45,437 nucleotides of DNA, from the NCBI GenBank assembly GCA_025350305.1, contig JANXYC010000272.1, forward strand, positions 1 through 45,437, given 5' to 3'. Below, one piece after another: positions 24,834 to 34,072 of the stretch (position 1 is the stretch's first letter; each line of letters starts with the position of its first letter). The stretch is from Cyclobacteriaceae bacterium. GTDB taxonomy: Bacteria > Bacteroidota > Bacteroidia > Cytophagales > Cyclobacteriaceae. A program made the position numbers and the translations under genes. The notes below the pieces were generated by a model. That model did not search any database and was not told where the DNA came from. It worked only from the letters and a program-made list of their open reading frames with translations.

Positions 24834-25180
24834 CTGACTGGCGGGAGAAATAACAATGGAAGAGGGACGATGGTGTATCGAGCGTATAAGTCCTGCCGAG
24901 CTGGTAGAATAACAATCGGAGTGTAACGTAAAACAGCGAGGCAGCTTCTTCAGAAGTTCGGTGTACCGGGCCGCGGAGGTACCTCGCTGGTGCTCGGTAG
25001 GACGATGGTGTATCGAGCAGGGTCACTGCGAGTGAAAGTCCTGCCGAGCTGGGAGAATAACAATCGGAGTGTAACATCAAATAGCGAGGCATCTCCTTCT
25101 CAAGTACAGTGTACCTGCCGCGGAGGTAGATTCAGAAGTACGCGCTTGGCTGCGGAGGTATCTCGCTGACGCTCGGTGGG
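24834..25180 (+). repeat. Structured intergenic repeat, copy B (right of the GIY-YIG gene)
   Basis: The core 24888-25118 is the second copy of the 231-bp repeat, in the same orientation as copy A. GCTCGGTAGGAC (24992-25003) pairs with GTCCTGCCGAGC (25038-25049), 12 bp with one G-T pair; inside are GAT-GGTGT-ATC (25004-25014) and TCACT-GCG-AGTGA (25023-25035). Partial copies of the same modules flank it: GGACGATGGTGTATCGAGC near 24865, and a diverged copy of the GCGGAGGTACCTCGCTGGCG module at about 25151-25180. This explains most of the 494-bp stretch between the GIY-YIG and ahcY genes. Confidence 0.85.
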
Positions 25181-25192
25181 ATCACGAGAATC

Positions 25193-25221
25193 AAAAAAAA
25201 CCCGTCCCAATAGGGGACGGG
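25193..25221 (-). terminator. Rho-independent terminator of ahcY
   Basis: CCCGTCCC (25201-25208) pairs perfectly with GGGACGGG (25214-25221) around a 5-nt loop. On the minus strand it is followed by eight T residues (A-run at 25193-25200). It starts about 25 nt after the ahcY stop. Confidence 0.9.
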
Positions 25222-25245
25222 CCTCTCACGCTGCAAGCAGAGCGT

Positions 25246-26550
25246 TTAGTAACGATAGTAATCCGGTTTGAACGGACCTTTTATATCCACACCAATGTAC
25301 TTGGCTTGTTCGGAAGAAAGCTCTTCGAGTTCCACCCCGATTTTCTTCAGGTGAAGGCGGGCTACCTTTTCATCCAAATGCTTCGGTAGCATGTGTACCT
25401 TGTTCTCATACGCTTTTGTATTTGTCCAAAGTTCAATTTGTGCCAGTGTCTGGTTGGTGAATGAATTAGACATCACAAAGGAAGGGTGTCCCGTACCGCA
25501 ACCCAAATTTACCAAGCGGCCTTCGGCCAGCAAGATAACCTGCCGTCCATTCTTCAATGTGTACAAATCCACCTGAGGCTTCACTTCATCTTTTGATGCA
25601 TTCTTATTCAACCACGCCACATCGATTTCATTGTCAAAGTGACCAATGTTACAAACAATGGTCTTGTCTTTCATCTTCTCAAAATGGCGACTTACTATAA
25701 TACCGTGATTACCTGTAGCGCTCACTACGATGTCAGCGTCTTTCACAGCGTCGTCCATTTTCTTTACTGCAAAGCCGTCCATTGCTGCCTGTAGGGCGCA
25801 GATGGGGTCAATCTCCGTCACAATCACGCGGGCACCGGCGCCGCGAAGTGATGCTGCCGAACCTTTGCCAACATCTCCATAACCAGCCACCACAGCCACT
25901 TTTCCAGCCATCATTACATCGGTGGCCCTGCGGATAGCGTCCACCAAAGATTCCTTGCAGCCATACTTATTATCAAACTTCGACTTCGTCACCGAATCAT
26001 TAATGTTAATGGCCGGCAATGGAAGTTTGCCGTTGTTCATACGCTCAATAAGGCGGTGAACACCGGTGGTCGTTTCCTCAGAAATGCCACGGATGCCGGC
26101 AATCAATTGTGGGTTTCGATCAAGCACCATATTCGTCAGGTCGCCACCATCATCTAAAATCATGTTGAGCGGCTTGCCATCTTTGAACGCATACAACGTT
26201 TGCTCGATGCACCAGTCAAACTCCTGTTCATTCATACCTTTCCAGGCAAACACGGGAATCCCGGCTTTAGCAATCGCAGCAGCTGCATGGTCCTGTGTAG
26301 AAAAAATGTTACAAGAGGACCAGGAAACTTCGGCCCCTAATTCTTTGAGGGTTTCGATCAACACGGCGGTCTGAATGGTCATGTGCAGGCAGCCCGCGAT
26401 ACGTGCCTCTTTGAGCGGCTTGCTGTGGCCAAATTCGTCGCGCAGCGCCATCAAGCCCGGCATTTCGGCCTCAGCCAATTTGATCTCCTTTCGGCCCCAA
26501 TCAGCCAGTGAAAGGTCTTTTACTTTGTAGTTGAGTTTCTCGGCTACCAT
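25246..26550 (-). CDS. ahcY: Adenosylhomocysteinase (S-adenosylhomocysteine hydrolase)
   Basis: The protein is 434 aa from ATG 26550; 34 further in-frame upstream codons have no family match. It hydrolyses S-adenosylhomocysteine to adenosine and homocysteine in the methylation cycle. Visible features: [54 protein letters not shown], the NAD-binding loop [28 protein letters not shown], and the C-terminal tail ending KPDYYRY. Length and motifs match the family closely. It is monocistronic, with its own promoter and terminator. No riboswitch fits in the short leader. Confidence 0.97.
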   Translation of the reverse strand: MVAEKLNYKVKDLSLADWGRKEIKLAEAEMPGLMALRDEFGHSKPLKEARIAGCLHMTIQTAVLIETLKELGAEVSWSSCNIFSTQDHAAAAIAKAGIPVFAWKGMNEQEFDWCIEQTLYAFKDGKPLNMILDDGGDLTNMVLDRNPQLIAGIRGISEETTTGVHRLIERMNNGKLPLPAININDSVTKSKFDNKYGCKESLVDAIRRATDVMMAGKVAVVAGYGDVGKGSAASLRGAGARVIVTEIDPICALQAAMDGFAVKKMDDAVKDADIVVSATGNHGIIVSRHFEKMKDKTIVCNIGHFDNEIDVAWLNKNASKDEVKPQVDLYTLKNGRQVILLAEGRLVNLGCGTGHPSFVMSNSFTNQTLAQIELWTNTKAYENKVHMLPKHLDEKVARLHLKKIGVELEELSSEQAKYIGVDIKGPFKPDYYRY

Positions 26551-26583
26551 TGTAATTTTTGTTGTTTTCTGTGAATAAGGGGT

Positions 26584-26591
26584 CAAAGGTA
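26584..26591 (-). promoter_or_regulatory. -7 element of ahcY
   Basis: Read on the minus strand the sequence is TACCTTTG, an exact TAnnTTTG match, 33 nt upstream of the ahcY ATG. Confidence 0.5.
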
Positions 26592-26656
26592 ACAAGAAGG
26601 TTTGTAAAGTTGAACTATTAATCCTTCGGTTCGTGTTCCAACTTAAATTCAATCGA

Positions 26657-27331
26657 ATGAAGAAGACTGAAATCCAAATTGAGGTGGTATCGGACGTAGT
26701 CTGCCCCTGGTGCTATATTGGTAAAAGAAGAATGGAAAAGGCAGTGGACCAATTGAAAGATCAATATGATTTTAAAATCACATTTTCTCCTTTCGAATTG
26801 AACCCGGAAATGCCACCGGAAGGCAGCGATCAGAAAGCCTATCTGTCAAAAAAGTTCGGCGGAGAAGAACGCTACAATCAAATCATCCAACAGGTTTCAC
26901 AGCTAGCCGCGACAGAAGGATTGAATTTTGATTATAGCAAACAAGCTGTTTCTCCCAACACTCGCGATGCACATCGGATTATCTGGTATGCCAAACAGGA
27001 AGGTAAACAGCCGGCCGTAAAAGAAGCCTTCCTGAAAGCGTACTTTGAAAATGGAATTGATCTATCGAAAAAGGAAAACCTCATCCAGATCGCTGGCGAC
27101 GCGGGCCTTTCGACAGAAAAAGTAAAATCGCTACTGGAATCCGCTGAAGGTTTAAAAGAAGTTGAACGATCCGAGCAGATGAGTCACCAGCGAGGGATCA
27201 GCGGAGTACCGTATTACATTATCAATAATAAATATGGAGTTTCCGGTGCTCAACCTTCAGACATTTTTGTCCGTACATTCCAGGAGATTGCCCAAAAAGA
27301 GGATAATATTGATGTCGAATCATTTCTTTAA
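26657..27331 (+). CDS. DsbA family oxidoreductase (FrnE-like)
   Basis: The protein is 224 aa from ATG 26657; a GTG at 26633 is an unlikely alternative. Residues 6-20 contain the thioredoxin-fold start [20 protein letters not shown] with the CPWC active site at residues 16-19. The inserted helical domain follows ([38 protein letters not shown]), and then [20 protein letters not shown], containing the cis-Pro loop (GVPYYIINN). There is no signal peptide, so it is cytoplasmic, as in FrnE-type dithiol oxidoreductases linked to oxidative stress. The 3' end overlaps the convergent sialidase-fold gene by 12 bp. Confidence 0.9.
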   Translation: MKKTEIQIEVVSDVVCPWCYIGKRRMEKAVDQLKDQYDFKITFSPFELNPEMPPEGSDQKAYLSKKFGGEERYNQIIQQVSQLAATEGLNFDYSKQAVSPNTRDAHRIIWYAKQEGKQPAVKEAFLKAYFENGIDLSKKENLIQIAGDAGLSTEKVKSLLESAEGLKEVERSEQMSHQRGISGVPYYIINNKYGVSGAQPSDIFVRTFQEIAQKEDNIDVESFL

Positions 27332-28615
27332 CAATTCCCCTTGTTTTATAACCGCCGTCCACACGCTAATCTTGCCGTTATCCATCCGATTCCAGATGGG
27401 TGTGATAATGCCTGCATGAGCCGCAATGTTGATGTACTTACTAAATGATTTTGAATCATCAGGCACGAACGGGGTCTCGCTGATTTTCCTTTCTGTAAAT
27501 GTATTACCACCATCCGTCGAATAAGCGAGATAGACATCGGTTTGAAGATTATCATATGCTCTGCGATCATAATAAACTATGTAAATATTGCCGGTCGTTT
27601 GATCTACCGCCATCCATGGCAAGAATTGGTGTTTGCCAGGGCCGTCGGTGTTGATTCGAATGGGTGTGGTCCAGTTGTCTCCGCGGCTGGTGGTGCGGAT
27701 AAACCAAATGTCGGTATCGTTTTCTCCGTTCTTCTGATCTGCATAAACAAGATATAAACTTCCATGCGCCCGGCTTTGGCTGTTGTCAACCATCAAGACT
27801 GGCATACCGTTGCAGTGATTGAGTCCAGGGATCGCCATCGACCAGCCTCCGGATTGTTTGGCGATTCCAAGGTCATTCGTAAGCCATGTTTTTCCGCCGT
27901 CGTACGAACGGTCAAAGAAAATAAATCCCTGGTTGGCCCAGGCAACAAAAATTCTTCCATCCAGCGCCACAGCCGGCACCGCACCTATTGCAGTATTATC
28001 ATTGTTAGCACAATCGCCTGGTGTCTGACTGATTTGTGCTGGTTTGTCCCACTTGTTACCTGCATTGGTCGACATGCTAAATAAAATATGGGACTGGCAA
28101 TTTTTTTCCTCTGATCCATAGGTATCGTATTGTGTCCACGCAGTATAAATAATTTGTTTTTTTGGATGTACCGCAGGCCATTGCTTATCCTGGTCTTTTG
28201 GAGGATTGTTTCCGATGGATGCACCTTTGCTCCACACCTTACCTCCATCTTCTGATTTCTGACAAACAATCCTGTCCAGCCAGGCATCGTTTCCCTGCCC
28301 CAATCCGCCAGGATCGGAGCGATGAAAGAAATAAATATCGCCTTTAGCATCGGAGATCACCGACGGATTGCCAAAGACACCAAAAGGAGATGTGAGGATC
28401 GATTCAGACCATGTAAGGCCGCTGTCGAGTGAGTACACGGAGCGGTTTGGGGTAATCCCGGCTACAATATTGCCAGCCGTTTTGTGATTGATGGTAATGC
28501 TGGGATCCAGTGGTGGAGCAACACCTTCTGCCTCCTCTGCCAACTTTATGTTTTTAAATTGGGCGGGTGCTGTCATGCACGCCAGGCAAAATGAAATGAT
28601 CAATAAACCCCTCAT
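27320..28615 (-). CDS. Secreted sialidase-fold (Asp-box/BNR repeat) protein
   Basis: The 431-aa protein has a signal peptide (MRGLLIISFCLACMTAPAQ). At least six Asp-box motifs of a sialidase-type beta-propeller can be read: SLDSGLTW, SEDGGKVW, STNAGNKW, SYDGGKTW, TSRGDNW and STDGGNTF. The fold is clear, but the Arg triad of true sialidases cannot be assigned by eye, so exo-alpha-sialidase activity is only possible. It is the last gene of a minus-strand run, 118 bp after the GDSL esterase gene, and converges on the DsbA-like gene. Confidence 0.75.
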   Translation of the reverse strand: MRGLLIISFCLACMTAPAQFKNIKLAEEAEGVAPPLDPSITINHKTAGNIVAGITPNRSVYSLDSGLTWSESILTSPFGVFGNPSVISDAKGDIYFFHRSDPGGLGQGNDAWLDRIVCQKSEDGGKVWSKGASIGNNPPKDQDKQWPAVHPKKQIIYTAWTQYDTYGSEEKNCQSHILFSMSTNAGNKWDKPAQISQTPGDCANNDNTAIGAVPAVALDGRIFVAWANQGFIFFDRSYDGGKTWLTNDLGIAKQSGGWSMAIPGLNHCNGMPVLMVDNSQSRAHGSLYLVYADQKNGENDTDIWFIRTTSRGDNWTTPIRINTDGPGKHQFLPWMAVDQTTGNIYIVYYDRRAYDNLQTDVYLAYSTDGGNTFTERKISETPFVPDDSKSFSKYINIAAHAGIITPIWNRMDNGKISVWTAVIKQGELLKK

Positions 28616-28733
28616 ACTACTTCGCTTGTTACGTAGACACCATAACTCCTTAATCCAATACCTTATGATTCAAATACTTACACCACTTTATTATCGCGCA
28701 AGCTACGTAGTACTCAGTAACGCTTCCCCAAAT

Positions 28734-29414
28734 TTACAAGTACTTTCCCTTTTTCAGGTATTCCGCCCAACGGACATAACCGTTGGCATTCAAATGTAAT
28801 CCATCCGGGGTGAACTGTTCATCCAACAAATTCTTTTTATCCAAAAAATAGCTGTGGATGTCCACATAGGAGTACTTTAATACTTCGCTATATTTTTTTA
28901 ACTGTCCATTGATCTCTAAAATGTTTTCCTGTTTTGCGAATCTGGATGGAAAATTTTTAATGCCGGGGTTTACCGGGAGCAGGCTGTGTACAAAGAGTTT
29001 GGTGGAGGGTGAAGATGTTCTGATTCTACTAACGATCGCAAAAATATTTTCTATAATTACATCATTGGAGATATTCCTGGAAAGGTCATTGACACCAATC
29101 AGCAAGAATATCTTGGAAGGTTTGCGTTTCATGATTTCGTCTAAACGGTGCAGCACACCAAAAGTATTATCTCCAGAAATTCCGCGGTTGATCACGGACG
29201 AGTCTTTCAGCAAACGTCTCCAGTTTCCACCTTCAGTGATACTATTTCCAAGGAATAAAACCTTACCCGTTACTATAGGCTCCTTCTTAAATTTTTCCAG
29301 CCGTTGCGTATAATGCTCCGGCAGGTTCGGGATTGTATCGTACGATACCTGGGAAAAAGCATTTAACCCAGCAACCATACCCACCAGCACAAGCAATTTT
29401 TTCATAGCTGTCAT
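28734..29414 (-). CDS. Secreted SGNH/GDSL-type esterase
   Basis: The 226-aa protein has a signal peptide (MKKLLVLVGMVAGLNAFSQ). The SGNH blocks are in order: GNSITEGGNW (catalytic Ser), RGISGDNTFG (Gly), LLIGVNDLSR (Asn in GVND), and DGLHLNANGY with the Asp/His of the triad. It most resembles the GDSL/platelet-activating-factor acetylhydrolase-like group that removes acetyl or acyl groups. The start overlaps the stop of the CocE-like gene (ATGA), so the two are translationally coupled. Confidence 0.88.
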   Translation of the reverse strand: MTAMKKLLVLVGMVAGLNAFSQVSYDTIPNLPEHYTQRLEKFKKEPIVTGKVLFLGNSITEGGNWRRLLKDSSVINRGISGDNTFGVLHRLDEIMKRKPSKIFLLIGVNDLSRNISNDVIIENIFAIVSRIRTSSPSTKLFVHSLLPVNPGIKNFPSRFAKQENILEINGQLKKYSEVLKYSYVDIHSYFLDKKNLLDEQFTPDGLHLNANGYVRWAEYLKKGKYL

Positions 29415-31318
29415 TTTTTCACTCCTTCAATTTTGGTATTCAACTTCTCTCCACCTCCAATTTCCACGACAGACGATCCATAGACCCGTATTTCCGATTT
29501 TATAAAATCCCCGGCATCAGCCTTGTAAATATTTTCGACATACTTCTGCGGGTTACGGTCAATATAAGGAAACCAGGTGCTGTGTATCTGAATCATCACA
29601 CGATGCCCTTTCTTAAACGTGTGAAGAATATCTTGTAAAGCAAATGCGACATCCGAAATTTCCCCTGACTTAAAAGGCTCTGGTTTCTCAAAACTATTGC
29701 GAAACCTTCCACGAAACACTTCATGCCGCACAAGTTGCTGATACCCTGCCAGGACGATATTAGCCGGATTGTGCTTATCATTTGGTGTATCTTCCGGATA
29801 GACATCAATCACCTTTACGATAAAGTCTGCATCCGTGCCGGTCATGGATACTTTTAATTTAGCAGCAATCTCTCCTGCGAGTGTCACATCTTCACTCAGC
29901 GGTCCAGTTTGGAAAGTAAGTACATCGGGTCGTTGGGAAGCCGTACGCTGATCATCCGTCATAAATCGCCGTGGCGTAAATACCAGACCTTCTGTTTGTG
30001 ATGTGTATGCTACCGGGTGGGCTGGGTCGCTCATGTATTCAAAAACCGCATCCGTTTTTGTTGGAACATTAATAGATAACATACCACCCTCCCCAAAATA
30101 TAATTTTACGGGCGGAATTTCCTTTGGAGGCCACACGGTAAATTGCTTCCATTGCTTGAGGCCGCAGTCAAACATGTACGCTTCTGGCAAATCGGATTGT
30201 TTATTATCTTTTAGAATGGCGTTAAAAAACTTTCGTTCGATCTCACGCTGATAGAAAGTAGAAATACTGTCACCAAAATAAATGTGGTTAACCATCTGGT
30301 GGCCGGTTTCCCGCGACCAGTCACCGTGACTCCATGGCCCCATGACAATTGTATTGGTGGCACCCGGACTAGTATTTTCAATTCGTTTATAAATATTGAG
30401 CGGGCCGTAGAGATCCTCCGCGTCGTACCACCCTCCTACCGTCATGACGGCATGTTTCACTCCGGTCAGGTGCGGCAACAAGCTTCTTTTCTGCCAAAAC
30501 TCATCGTAGTTGGGATGGTCGATAATCTGCTGCCAAAAGAAATTATCGCCGTGATACTTTTCGGTTGCATTCTTAAGCGGGCCCATACTCAAATTAAACG
30601 CATAACCGTCCTTTGGTTGTTGTGAGTAGAATCGTTCAATTTTATCTGTGTACCAACTCTTGCTGGTGGGAGCCTCATGCTGATAGCCAAAAACTGCAAA
30701 TGCGGCCAGGTAGCTTTGCAAAAACACACCCTGGTGGTGAAAATCATCAAAGAAAAAATCAGAGATAGGTGCTTGTGGTGAAGAAGCCTTCAATGCAGGA
30801 TGAGCATCGGGGATACTGGCGGCGGCATAAAACCCAGGATAGGAAATACCCCATTGGCCCACCCGTCCATTATTACCGTTGATGTTTTTGGTCAGCCAGT
30901 CGATCGTATCCCAGGTATCGGAGGATTCATCCACCGCGGTTTTGTTCTTCCGGTCGTTGCCAGGAATATTGGGCCGCATGTTATCAAAGGTCCCTTCCGA
31001 CATCCATCGGCCCCGCACGTCCTGGTAGACAAAGATGTACCCATCGTGCATCAGAAATTTGGAGGGACCCAACCGGTTTCTGGGAAATTTTGTTGTGCCG
31101 TAGGGCGCTACACTATAACAGGTGCGCTGCATCAAAATAGGATACATTTTGGATTTATCCTTTGGCACATAAACGGCTGTAAAAAGTTTTATCCCGTCGC
31201 GCATCGGGATCTGGTATTCAAATTTGTCGTAATACTGCCGTGCATAGACAGAATCTGGTACTTGTGCCCAAACCGTTGCCGGAAGGCATGCAAAACAGAA
31301 GAATAGGATCTTTTTCAT
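29411..31318 (-). CDS. CocE/NonD family hydrolase (X-Pro dipeptidyl-peptidase S15-like)
   Basis: The protein is 635 aa from ATG 31318 (MKKILFFCFACLPATVWAQ, signal peptide); an ATG at 31330 would add four residues. The alpha/beta-hydrolase part has PMRDGIKLFTAVYVPKDKSK, the nucleophile elbow GQWGISYPGFYAAAS, GGWYDAEDLYGPL with the catalytic Asp, and MGPWSHGDWS with the His. The C-terminal part is the jelly-roll domain (GPLSEDVTLAGEIAAKLKVS, YPYIDRNPQ region). Family members hydrolyse esters or proline-linked peptides. It is the first gene of a run with the GDSL esterase; the substrate is unknown. Confidence 0.9.
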   Translation of the reverse strand: MKKILFFCFACLPATVWAQVPDSVYARQYYDKFEYQIPMRDGIKLFTAVYVPKDKSKMYPILMQRTCYSVAPYGTTKFPRNRLGPSKFLMHDGYIFVYQDVRGRWMSEGTFDNMRPNIPGNDRKNKTAVDESSDTWDTIDWLTKNINGNNGRVGQWGISYPGFYAAASIPDAHPALKASSPQAPISDFFFDDFHHQGVFLQSYLAAFAVFGYQHEAPTSKSWYTDKIERFYSQQPKDGYAFNLSMGPLKNATEKYHGDNFFWQQIIDHPNYDEFWQKRSLLPHLTGVKHAVMTVGGWYDAEDLYGPLNIYKRIENTSPGATNTIVMGPWSHGDWSRETGHQMVNHIYFGDSISTFYQREIERKFFNAILKDNKQSDLPEAYMFDCGLKQWKQFTVWPPKEIPPVKLYFGEGGMLSINVPTKTDAVFEYMSDPAHPVAYTSQTEGLVFTPRRFMTDDQRTASQRPDVLTFQTGPLSEDVTLAGEIAAKLKVSMTGTDADFIVKVIDVYPEDTPNDKHNPANIVLAGYQQLVRHEVFRGRFRNSFEKPEPFKSGEISDVAFALQDILHTFKKGHRVMIQIHSTWFPYIDRNPQKYVENIYKADAGDFIKSEIRVYGSSVVEIGGGEKLNTKIEGVKK

Positions 31319-31528
31319 TTCGGATAACATTATGGTAGCGGTAAGGTACTGAGCCCTTCGTGTAAATTCAACGACTTTGGAATGCTATTAATTGATTGGT
31401 CAAACAGTGAACCCAGGATTACATTTGAAATACGTGGGGAAAGTAAAACTCCTTTTGACAAGCCATGGTTATCCACGGATGTGATAACCTGAAAATTGAA
31501 AAATTATTCTCACCTTCTGCCCCGGAAA

Positions 31529-32824
31529 ATGAAAGAAGTTTCAAAATATACACTCCAGGTTGGCATAGCGTTAGTCATTGCCAACATGATTGGTACAGGA
31601 GTGTTTACTTCCCTGGGATACCAGGTTGGACCCTTGCCCTCCGGGTTTGTTATCCTGATGTTGTGGCTCTTGGGTGGCGTGATTGCACTCTGCGGGGCTT
31701 TTACGTACGCAGAAATATCTACCACCCTTAAGCGATCGGGAGGAGAGTACTACTACCTCGGCGAGATTTTTCATCCAGTGTTAGGCTTTATGAGCGGATG
31801 GATGAGCACGTTGGTGGGATTTGCCGGGGCGATATCTGCCGTGGCGCTGGCGATCGGGTCGTATTCGTCAGTGCTCTTTAGTGTATCTGAAAAAGTTGTG
31901 GCCATAACCAGTATTGTTCTCATTTCAGGCATCCATTTATTTGGAGTAAAAGCGGGTGGAGCGGCACAAACACTTTTGACTGGAATCAAACTTTCCCTCA
32001 TCGTTTTCTTTTGTCTGGCTCCCTTCTTTTTTTCCGAAAATTCATTGTCCGGAATAAGTTTCCTGCCGAAGGCCGGCGACCTGGATTTGATTTTGACTCC
32101 TGGTTTTGCTGTGTCACTGGTTTTTGTGGTTTATGCTTACACCGGATGGAACGCCGCCGCTTACATCGCTGGAAATCTGGAAAACCCGGCAAAGAATTTA
32201 CCACGGGCCCTTTTGATCGGTACAATTATCGTAGTAGTTGTTTATCTGGCATTGAATACCATGTTCCTCTATACCGCCACGTTTAGCGAACTCGATGGAC
32301 AAAATGATATTGGCAATATTGTTGCCATCAAACTTTTTGGGGTGGAGATTGGAAAAGTCTTTTCGGCATTGTTTAGCATTGCGCTTCTTTCGACCCTTAG
32401 CGCCATGACGATTGCCGGGCCGCGCGTCACGGAGGCGATGGGCGAAGATTACCCTGCCTTAAAAAAATTCTCCACCCGCAACAGGTTTGATATGCCTTAC
32501 TGGTCGATCATCCTCCAGGCCGGATGGTCGATTTTCCTGGTGATGGTTAGCTCCTTCAAGGAGATCATCCAATATATATCCATCAGTCTTTCTATCTTCT
32601 CGATGCTGACCGTAGCGGGGATTTTTATACTACGCAAAACACATAAAGACCGGCCGTTCCATCTGCCCTTCTATCCATTTACACCGATACTATTCATTAT
32701 TGTCACCTGCTGGATGATTTACTATATGTTCCGGGAAGATCCTAAAATAATTTTCTACTCACTGGCTACTATGATTCCGGGTGCGATCCTTTATTTTAGC
32801 GTCTCAAAATCCAAAAAACATTGA
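31529..32824 (+). CDS. APC superfamily amino acid permease
   Basis: The protein is 431 aa from ATG 31529; a TTG at 31496 is a poor alternative. It has about twelve hydrophobic helices. The first contains the APC signature ALVIANMIGTGVFTSLG with the unwound GTGVF substrate loop, and the third follows AEISTTLKRSGGEYYYLGEI. Other matches are VYAYTGWNAAAYIAGNLENP and LSTLSAMTIAGPRVTEAMGE. It probably imports or exchanges an amino acid; the substrate cannot be read from sequence. It is coupled to a downstream lipoprotein gene and divergent from cocE across 210 bp. Confidence 0.9.
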   Translation: MKEVSKYTLQVGIALVIANMIGTGVFTSLGYQVGPLPSGFVILMLWLLGGVIALCGAFTYAEISTTLKRSGGEYYYLGEIFHPVLGFMSGWMSTLVGFAGAISAVALAIGSYSSVLFSVSEKVVAITSIVLISGIHLFGVKAGGAAQTLLTGIKLSLIVFFCLAPFFFSENSLSGISFLPKAGDLDLILTPGFAVSLVFVVYAYTGWNAAAYIAGNLENPAKNLPRALLIGTIIVVVVYLALNTMFLYTATFSELDGQNDIGNIVAIKLFGVEIGKVFSALFSIALLSTLSAMTIAGPRVTEAMGEDYPALKKFSTRNRFDMPYWSIILQAGWSIFLVMVSSFKEIIQYISISLSIFSMLTVAGIFILRKTHKDRPFHLPFYPFTPILFIIVTCWMIYYMFREDPKIIFYSLATMIPGAILYFSVSKSKKH

Positions 32825-34014
32825 AAGCTAACCTTGGTCTGCTCTTACTCGTTGTCGTTTGCGCCTGTACTACCAGAAAAGAGCAAACTTCCCAATCCGT
32901 GATGGACTCCCTGCGGGTCCTTGACAGCATCCGTAAAATTCCACCGCCTGAAGTCGTCAAAAAAGATATAGCTCTTGAAGCACTGGGCCGATACATTGCC
33001 GGGCTTGATCAAACCGACTCAACCCCCTACGCTAAACTTCAAAAGGAAGCCCCCTGGAAAAATTACAAATCATCAACTGACTCCAGCTGGAATCGGTTGT
33101 TTAGTGATCGGCTTGGAAAGATGCAGACCTGGCAATCTTCAAATCTCGCCGCTAAAATAAATGATTCGCTCAGCGTTTTCTATCCCTTTTCCGGACCGGA
33201 TTTTCTTCACGCTTATTACTTATACCCCACGGCAAATGAGTTTATTCTGGTGGCGTTGGAGCCCATCATGGACGCTGTAAAGCTCGATACACTCAACAGT
33301 ACTGTCCGCAATAGTTTTTTGGACAGCCTTAGTCACTCGCTTCGTGATAGTTTTAAAAAAAGTTTTTTTGAAACCAACAATATGCGGGAAGATATTAAAC
33401 GCGTAAAAGGAGTGTTGCCCCTTCTTTATTTCTTTGTCGAACGCACCGGCCATGAATTGATAGGACAGCAATTTTTTTATGTGGATTCCGCAGGCTCCGA
33501 AACACCGACAACGATTGCCAAACTTTACAAGCACAAAACACCCGGTGTAAAATTGGAACTCCGCGATCGGCTGACACATGAATTAAAACAACTCTATTAT
33601 TTTAACATCAATATGCTGAATGATGAGTTGAAAAGAAGGCCCGGTTTTGAAAAATTTATAAAGCGAAAGAAACCCTTCAATACATTTGTTAAATCCGCTT
33701 CCTATCTTATGCACCGAGCCTCGTTTACCGAGATAAAGCGATTGATCACAGCAAATTCGGAGAGCCTTTTCCAGGACGATACTGGCATCCCATACAGCGA
33801 ATTCAAGGGCAATTTGGGTTGGAGTATTCAGTTTTATGGCGACTACAAAAAGCCCATAAAATTATTTGAAGCGCGATACCAGCCGGACCTCGATTCTGCT
33901 TACAAAGCTGCTGCCACAAAAGAACCAATTCCTTTCACGTTAGGCTATCATTACGGTTCGAAAGATCATAACTACATGTTGGTGAGGAAATCAAAGACCT
34001 CCACTCCCCGTTAA
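32821..34014 (+). CDS. Hypothetical lipoprotein coupled to the permease gene
   Basis: The 397-aa protein starts at a TTG that overlaps the permease stop (TTGA). The lipoprotein signal is MKANLGLLLLVVVCACTTRK with the lipid-bearing Cys in VVVC or VCAC. The mature part is helical and Lys/Asp-rich with no recognised domain (KNYKSSTDSSWNRLF, FSGPDFLHAYYLYPTANEFI, YFNINMLNDELKRRPGFEKF). It begins after the signal with a short spacer rich in S/D/K. The 4-nt overlap with the transporter implies co-expression, but no functional link is known. Confidence 0.75.
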   Translation: MKANLGLLLLVVVCACTTRKEQTSQSVMDSLRVLDSIRKIPPPEVVKKDIALEALGRYIAGLDQTDSTPYAKLQKEAPWKNYKSSTDSSWNRLFSDRLGKMQTWQSSNLAAKINDSLSVFYPFSGPDFLHAYYLYPTANEFILVALEPIMDAVKLDTLNSTVRNSFLDSLSHSLRDSFKKSFFETNNMREDIKRVKGVLPLLYFFVERTGHELIGQQFFYVDSAGSETPTTIAKLYKHKTPGVKLELRDRLTHELKQLYYFNINMLNDELKRRPGFEKFIKRKKPFNTFVKSASYLMHRASFTEIKRLITANSESLFQDDTGIPYSEFKGNLGWSIQFYGDYKKPIKLFEARYQPDLDSAYKAAATKEPIPFTLGYHYGSKDHNYMLVRKSKTSTPR

Positions 34015-34072
34015 CAAAAACCTTTGCTAATCCTAAAGCCTGTCCTGAAATAGAAATTTTTTAATCTCGTCA

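Noticed and set aside
24155..25092. Minus-strand reading frames (about 73 and 96 codons) inside both structured repeats, with nearly the same translation.
   Set aside because: They follow the DNA repeat exactly and have no independent start signal or family; similar translations are expected whenever the repeat is open by chance.
26551..26600. A SAM or SAH riboswitch before ahcY.
   Set aside because: The -7 element leaves a leader of only about 27 nt, too short for a riboswitch.
27320..31318. A sialic acid catabolic cluster based on the sialidase-fold and GDSL genes.
   Set aside because: No nan genes or sugar transporter are present, and Asp-box repeats alone do not show sialidase activity.
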